A stretch of 8,603 nt of DNA from Oscillospiraceae bacterium. GTDB lineage: Bacteria; Bacillota; Clostridia; Oscillospirales; Ruminococcaceae. The position numbers and the translations under genes were made by a program. Positions 5,826 to 8,603 of this stretch are shown piece by piece; positions within the stretch are counted from its first letter, which is position 1, and every line of letters begins with the position of its first letter. The stretch spans positions 1 to 8,603 of the forward strand of contig JAQXFT010000062.1 of the NCBI GenBank assembly GCA_029005335.1. Direction: 5' to 3'. The notes beneath the pieces were generated by a model. It was not told where the DNA came from and ran no database searches. It worked only from the letters and a program-made list of their open reading frames with translations.

Positions 5826-6169
5826 TCTGTTTCTGATAATCCGCCCTCCCCGGCAATATCTATTGCCTTTACAAGACGGTCTATTGTGTTTGTATTAAGC
5901 TTTGAAGTAAGCTTCAGGCGGTCTGTATCTGACTTTAATGATACAAGCTCATTCGCAAGTCTCTTGAAAAGCTCCTTATTCTGTTTCTGTTCCGATTCAA
6001 GAGTGCTTACACGCTTTTCAAGCTCCTCAATCTTTTCTGCAAGCATTGAATTATATTCATTCTGATTTTCTCCGAATTGTTTCAAATCTGCCGGTGTCCT
6101 GAAAAAGTTTCCGCCATTTTCAGAATCATAAGTACTGCATTTTTTCCTGATAGAATCCATTTTTTTCAT
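5816..6169 (-). CDS. small coiled-coil protein, last gene of the polysaccharide operon
   Basis: A 117-residue soluble protein of unknown function. The first ~35 residues are polar, with STYDSENGGNFFRTPADL. Residues ~38-105 show heptad spacing of Leu, Ile and Val among Glu and Lys (EKIEELEKRVSTLESEQ and onward), predicting a long coiled coil. The tail is acidic (GGLSETEDN). No signal peptide or membrane segment is visible, so it should be cytoplasmic. It overlaps the dehydratase/reductase gene by ATGA. From the ATG at 6169 the GGAGG at 6172-6176 is only 2 bases away. The in-frame ATG at 6160 (114 residues) has a workable 11-base spacing, so either start, or coupling by re-initiation, is possible. 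Co-translation hints at a structural or regulatory role in glycan assembly, such as scaffolding or chain-length control. That is conjecture. Its existence as a gene is supported by the ribosome site, the overlap and the terminator directly after it. Confidence 0.8.
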   Translation of the reverse strand: MKKMDSIRKKCSTYDSENGGNFFRTPADLKQFGENQNEYNSMLAEKIEELEKRVSTLESEQKQNKELFKRLANELVSLKSDTDRLKLTSKLNTNTIDRLVKAIDIAGEGGLSETEDN

Positions 6170-7092
6170 CGCCTCCAGTAATCAAGAGTATTTTTAATAG
6201 TTTCCTCAATCGGAATTTCTGGCTTCCAGCCGGTATCTGCTGTTATTCTGGAAATATCAGCCTCTATGACTGGTATATCAGAGGGTCTCAATCTTTCAGG
6301 GTCAACGGTAATTTTTATATCCTCTGTGGACTGAGAAATAATAATATCAAGTATTTTCCGGATTACCATTGCTTTACCGCTTCCGACGTTATAAAGCTCT
6401 CCTGATTTTCCCTTTTCACCTAAAAGCATATATGCTCTGACTACATCACGCACATCAGTGAAATCACGCCTTGCATCAAGATTCCCGACACGCATTTCCG
6501 GAGCTTTAAGACCCTTTTCAATTTCCGCAACCTGCTTGCAGAAATCAGATACTACAAACTGCGGTAACTGTCCTGCACCTATATGATTGAATGCACGCAC
6601 CATTACTATATCCATTTTATATGCTCTTGCATAGATATTTCCAATCATTGACTGACAGGCTTTTGTTGCAGCATATATATTTCCGGGGCGGAGAGTTTCC
6701 TCCTCCGATACGGGGCAATGCTTTATATATCCATATTCCTCCCCCGAACCTATCAGAATTATTCTTGAATCAAGTCCCGAATCCCTCAGAGAGTCAAGAA
6801 CATTCAATGTACCCTTTATATTTATATCAACCGTCAGCTGCGGATTTTTCCATGACAATGCAACTGAACTCTGTGCCGCAAGATGATATATAACATCAGG
6901 CTTTACTTCATCAAGAACCGCTGAAATCTGATTTTTATCAAGTATATCAAGATTATGTGCCTTACATTCCGGATTTTTTATTTTTTCATAAGGCAGACAC
7001 GTGGAATGTACTTCAAAGCCGTTTTCAATAAGTATCTCTGAAAGATAACCTCCTACAAATCCTGCTCCACCTATTATTAAAACTTTTTTCAT
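6166..7092 (-). CDS. NAD(P)-dependent sugar-nucleotide reductase/dehydratase, GDP-4-keto-6-deoxymannose reductase (RMD)-like
   Basis: An extended short-chain dehydrogenase of 308 residues that modifies a nucleotide sugar in the cytoplasm. The Rossmann dinucleotide loop is GGAGFVG (8-14). HLAAQSSV (70-77) is typical of this group, and the catalytic pair is Y140/K144 (YAATK) with S116 in GSGEEYG. The length is near 300-310, as in RMD, rather than the ~340-370 of GDP-mannose 4,6-dehydratases. FNHIGAGQLPQFVVSDF and RPSDIPV (in the C-terminal part) also match RMD-like proteins as I know them. RMD makes GDP-D-rhamnose from the GMD product; no GMD gene is visible, but it could lie beyond the right edge. 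Related activities such as GDP-mannose dehydratase or another 4-ketosugar enzyme are not excluded. The start is well supported: GGGAGG at 7099-7104 and an ATGA overlap with the preceding glycosyltransferase gene. Confidence 0.88.
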   Translation of the reverse strand: MKKVLIIGGAGFVGGYLSEILIENGFEVHSTCLPYEKIKNPECKAHNLDILDKNQISAVLDEVKPDVIYHLAAQSSVALSWKNPQLTVDINIKGTLNVLDSLRDSGLDSRIILIGSGEEYGYIKHCPVSEEETLRPGNIYAATKACQSMIGNIYARAYKMDIVMVRAFNHIGAGQLPQFVVSDFCKQVAEIEKGLKAPEMRVGNLDARRDFTDVRDVVRAYMLLGEKGKSGELYNVGSGKAMVIRKILDIIISQSTEDIKITVDPERLRPSDIPVIEADISRITADTGWKPEIPIEETIKNTLDYWRR

Positions 7093-8213
7093 ATATTCCC
7101 TCCCGTTAAAGCTTCAAAAACCTCATCAAGAACTTTTTCTGCATCAAAAATATCACACACTCGCCTGAAAGCATTTCTTCCATATGCTTCACGCAGATTT
7201 TTATCCTCTGCAAGCATATTTATTGCATTTGCAAGCTGTATCGGCTTTGACGGCTCTACAGTTATTCCGCTCACTCCGTCAACACTTACGTGCGGTACTC
7301 CCGTCGGCAGAGATGTATTTATAACAGGCTTTGAATATACCATTGCTTCAAGCTGTACTATTCCGAATGCCTCACTGTTCGCTACTGAAGGCAATACAAA
7401 TATATCACAGTCCGCAAATGCACACTTCAAATCCTCATCAGATAAAAATCCCATAAAATGCACATTCTGCATATTATGACGCTCTGCATATGATTTCAGC
7501 TCATCTTCAAGAACACCTGTTCCGGCTATAAAAAGCTCACAGTTCCGCACATTCCGGAAGGCTTTCAGAAGAATATCCACTCCCTTGTAATATACAAGCC
7601 TGCCTGTAAAAAATACCTTCACTGATGATTTGTCAATAAGCTTTTCCGTAAGTACCGGCTTCCGTTCTATATTAAGATAATCCGCTTTATTTATCCCATA
7701 CGGAATTACTTTGCATTTTTCACGGAATTGTGATATATATGGTGAGCTGTCTATATGTCCCTGCGTTGCCGTAAGAATCAAATCGGCACGCTTTAAAAGC
7801 TTCATCATTATGGGCTTATACAAAATCAGAAGCTTTTTCTGCTTTACAATATCGCTGTGCCAGCTTATTACTATTCTTCCCTTGTATCCCGATAACAGTA
7901 CTGCAACATCTGCAAGCGGAAACGGAGTATTTATGTGAACTATATCGGATTTTTCGGAAAGCTTCCGGAATTTCCTTATAAACGAAAATGAAACGGGACA
8001 TGAAAAATATGTTCCAAGGCTTCCGGAACGTATTATCTTTGCTCCGTTAATCTTCTCATGTATGGTTCTTCCCCGACCGTCACGGCATACAAGCACCCGC
8101 AAATCCGATTTTTTACTGAATTTCTCCGCATACTGTTTCACAAGGCTTTCGATTCCGCCCACATGGGGATAATATGCCTTATTAATTTCAAGTATTCTTA
8201 ATTTTCCGTTCAT
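7089..8213 (-). CDS. GT4-family glycosyltransferase
   Basis: A 374-residue GT-B-fold enzyme that transfers a sugar from a nucleotide donor to a lipid-linked or nascent glycan at the cytoplasmic face of the membrane. The N-terminal acceptor domain begins RILEINKAYYPHVGGIESLV, with the Gly-rich loop typical of GT4. HSDI (about residue 119) follows HINTPFP. The C-terminal donor domain starts near VFFTGRLVYYKGVDILLKAF. Its conserved E-x7-E motif is SEAFGIVQLEAM (E then E eight residues on), followed by KPVINTSLPTG. No membrane segment is seen. Many GT4 members next to GDP-deoxysugar genes are mannosyl- or rhamnosyltransferases (as in the Pseudomonas A-band cluster), but the donor cannot be read from sequence. 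It overlaps both neighbours by ATGA. Its own ribosome site is weak (AGGG at 8221-8224), so translation probably depends on coupling to the upstream gene. Confidence 0.93.
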   Translation of the reverse strand: MNGKLRILEINKAYYPHVGGIESLVKQYAEKFSKKSDLRVLVCRDGRGRTIHEKINGAKIIRSGSLGTYFSCPVSFSFIRKFRKLSEKSDIVHINTPFPLADVAVLLSGYKGRIVISWHSDIVKQKKLLILYKPIMMKLLKRADLILTATQGHIDSSPYISQFREKCKVIPYGINKADYLNIERKPVLTEKLIDKSSVKVFFTGRLVYYKGVDILLKAFRNVRNCELFIAGTGVLEDELKSYAERHNMQNVHFMGFLSDEDLKCAFADCDIFVLPSVANSEAFGIVQLEAMVYSKPVINTSLPTGVPHVSVDGVSGITVEPSKPIQLANAINMLAEDKNLREAYGRNAFRRVCDIFDAEKVLDEVFEALTGGNI

Positions 8214-8603
8214 AGCAGTTCCCTGTAAACTTCATATAATATTCCGGCTGATTTTTCCCATGTAAATTTTTCCGCACGTTCAATACCTTCAAGGCTTAAT
8301 CTCTCACGCAGATTTTTATCAGTGTAAATTTTATTAAGACCTTCCGCAATGCTTTTTACTGAATATGCATCAACTATAACTGCACTGTTTCCGGTAACCT
8401 CCGGCAGGGACGCTTCTCCCGATGTAAGAACAGGTACTCCGCACGCCATAGCCTCAAGAGGTGGCATTCCGAATCCCTCATATATTGACGGAAAAACAAA
8501 TGCAACAGCTCCGCAAATAAGAGCGTTTATATCCTCTGACGGTATATATTTCGTAAAAATCACTTTCTTTTCTATACCCAGTTTTTCGGCTTTGGCATAG
8601 ATA
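8210..8603 (-). CDS. GT4-family glycosyltransferase, C-terminal part (5' end beyond the window)
   Basis: The reading frame is open to the right edge, so only the last ~131 residues are seen. A GTG at 8563 is not the start, because the frame upstream continues as sensible protein (YAKAEKLGIEKKV leading into IFTKYIPSED). The fragment is the nucleotide-sugar-binding half of a GT4 enzyme. It has the stretch VFPSIYEGFGMPPLEAMACG with the conserved E-x7-E pair, then GVPVLTSGEASLPEVTG and a final helix (EKSAGILYEVYREL). The sequence is closest in style to mannosyltransferases of the WbaZ/MtfB type, which is only an impression. It precedes a second GT4 enzyme with an ATGA overlap, so the operon encodes at least two different glycosyl transfers. 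Confidence 0.92.
   Translation of the reverse strand, partial: IYAKAEKLGIEKKVIFTKYIPSEDINALICGAVAFVFPSIYEGFGMPPLEAMACGVPVLTSGEASLPEVTGNSAVIVDAYSVKSIAEGLNKIYTDKNLRERLSLEGIERAEKFTWEKSAGILYEVYRELL

Noticed and set aside
8561..8563. GTG as the true start of the right-edge glycosyltransferase
   Set aside because: The fragment would begin mid-domain, and the frame continues upstream to the edge as plausible GT4 sequence, so the gene is simply cut by the window.
8349..8600. Plus-strand frame of 83 codons at the right edge
   Set aside because: Antisense to the well-supported GT4 coding sequence, with no ribosome site or recognisable motif.

Overview
The window looks like chromosomal DNA of a low-GC Gram-positive anaerobe, most plausibly a Ruminococcus/Oscillospiraceae-type member of the Clostridia. 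The reasons are strong AGGAGG-type ribosome binding sites, U-tract hairpin terminators, an A+T-rich coding style, a full-length zinc-finger DnaJ, a CmpB-type (PF06541) membrane protein common in Clostridia, and a YtrA/YtrB-type ABC module. The taxonomic call is an inference from style and gene families. No marker gene is present that would settle it.

Layout. Positions 1-2117 read rightward: dnaJ (56-1219), a terminator, then a PF06541 membrane protein with a long C-terminal coiled coil (1267-2073). These end at a strong hairpin (2081-2117) that can work in both directions. Everything to the right reads leftward. The block 2144-5691 is a compact three-gene operon: a YtrA-type GntR repressor, an ABC ATPase and one large permease with a roughly 380-residue extracytoplasmic domain. 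The genes overlap by 8 and 26 bases. Its control region (about 5714-5788) is unusually readable. It has an AT-rich upstream element, TTGACA, a 17-bp spacer, an extended TGnTATGAT -10, and an AGTGTA-N13-TACACT inverted repeat over the expected start point, which is the repeat I recall as the Bacillus YtrA operator. A terminator at 5798-5825 separates it from the next operon.

The block 5816-8603 is the 3' end of a surface-polysaccharide operon that enters from beyond the right edge. It contains the C-terminal part of a GT4 glycosyltransferase, a complete GT4 glycosyltransferase, a GDP-4-keto-6-deoxymannose reductase-like short-chain dehydrogenase, and a small coiled-coil protein. Every junction is a 4-base ATGA stop/start overlap, so the four products are probably made in a coupled way. 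The SDR may supply a 6-deoxyhexose nucleotide sugar that the glycosyltransferases use.

The most interesting items are the self-contained GntR/ABC module with its operator, the large uncharacterised outer domain of its permease, and the small coiled-coil protein co-translated at the end of the glycan operon. I saw no RNA genes, CRISPR arrays, insertion sequences or prophage genes. No gap without a gene exceeds about 125 bases.
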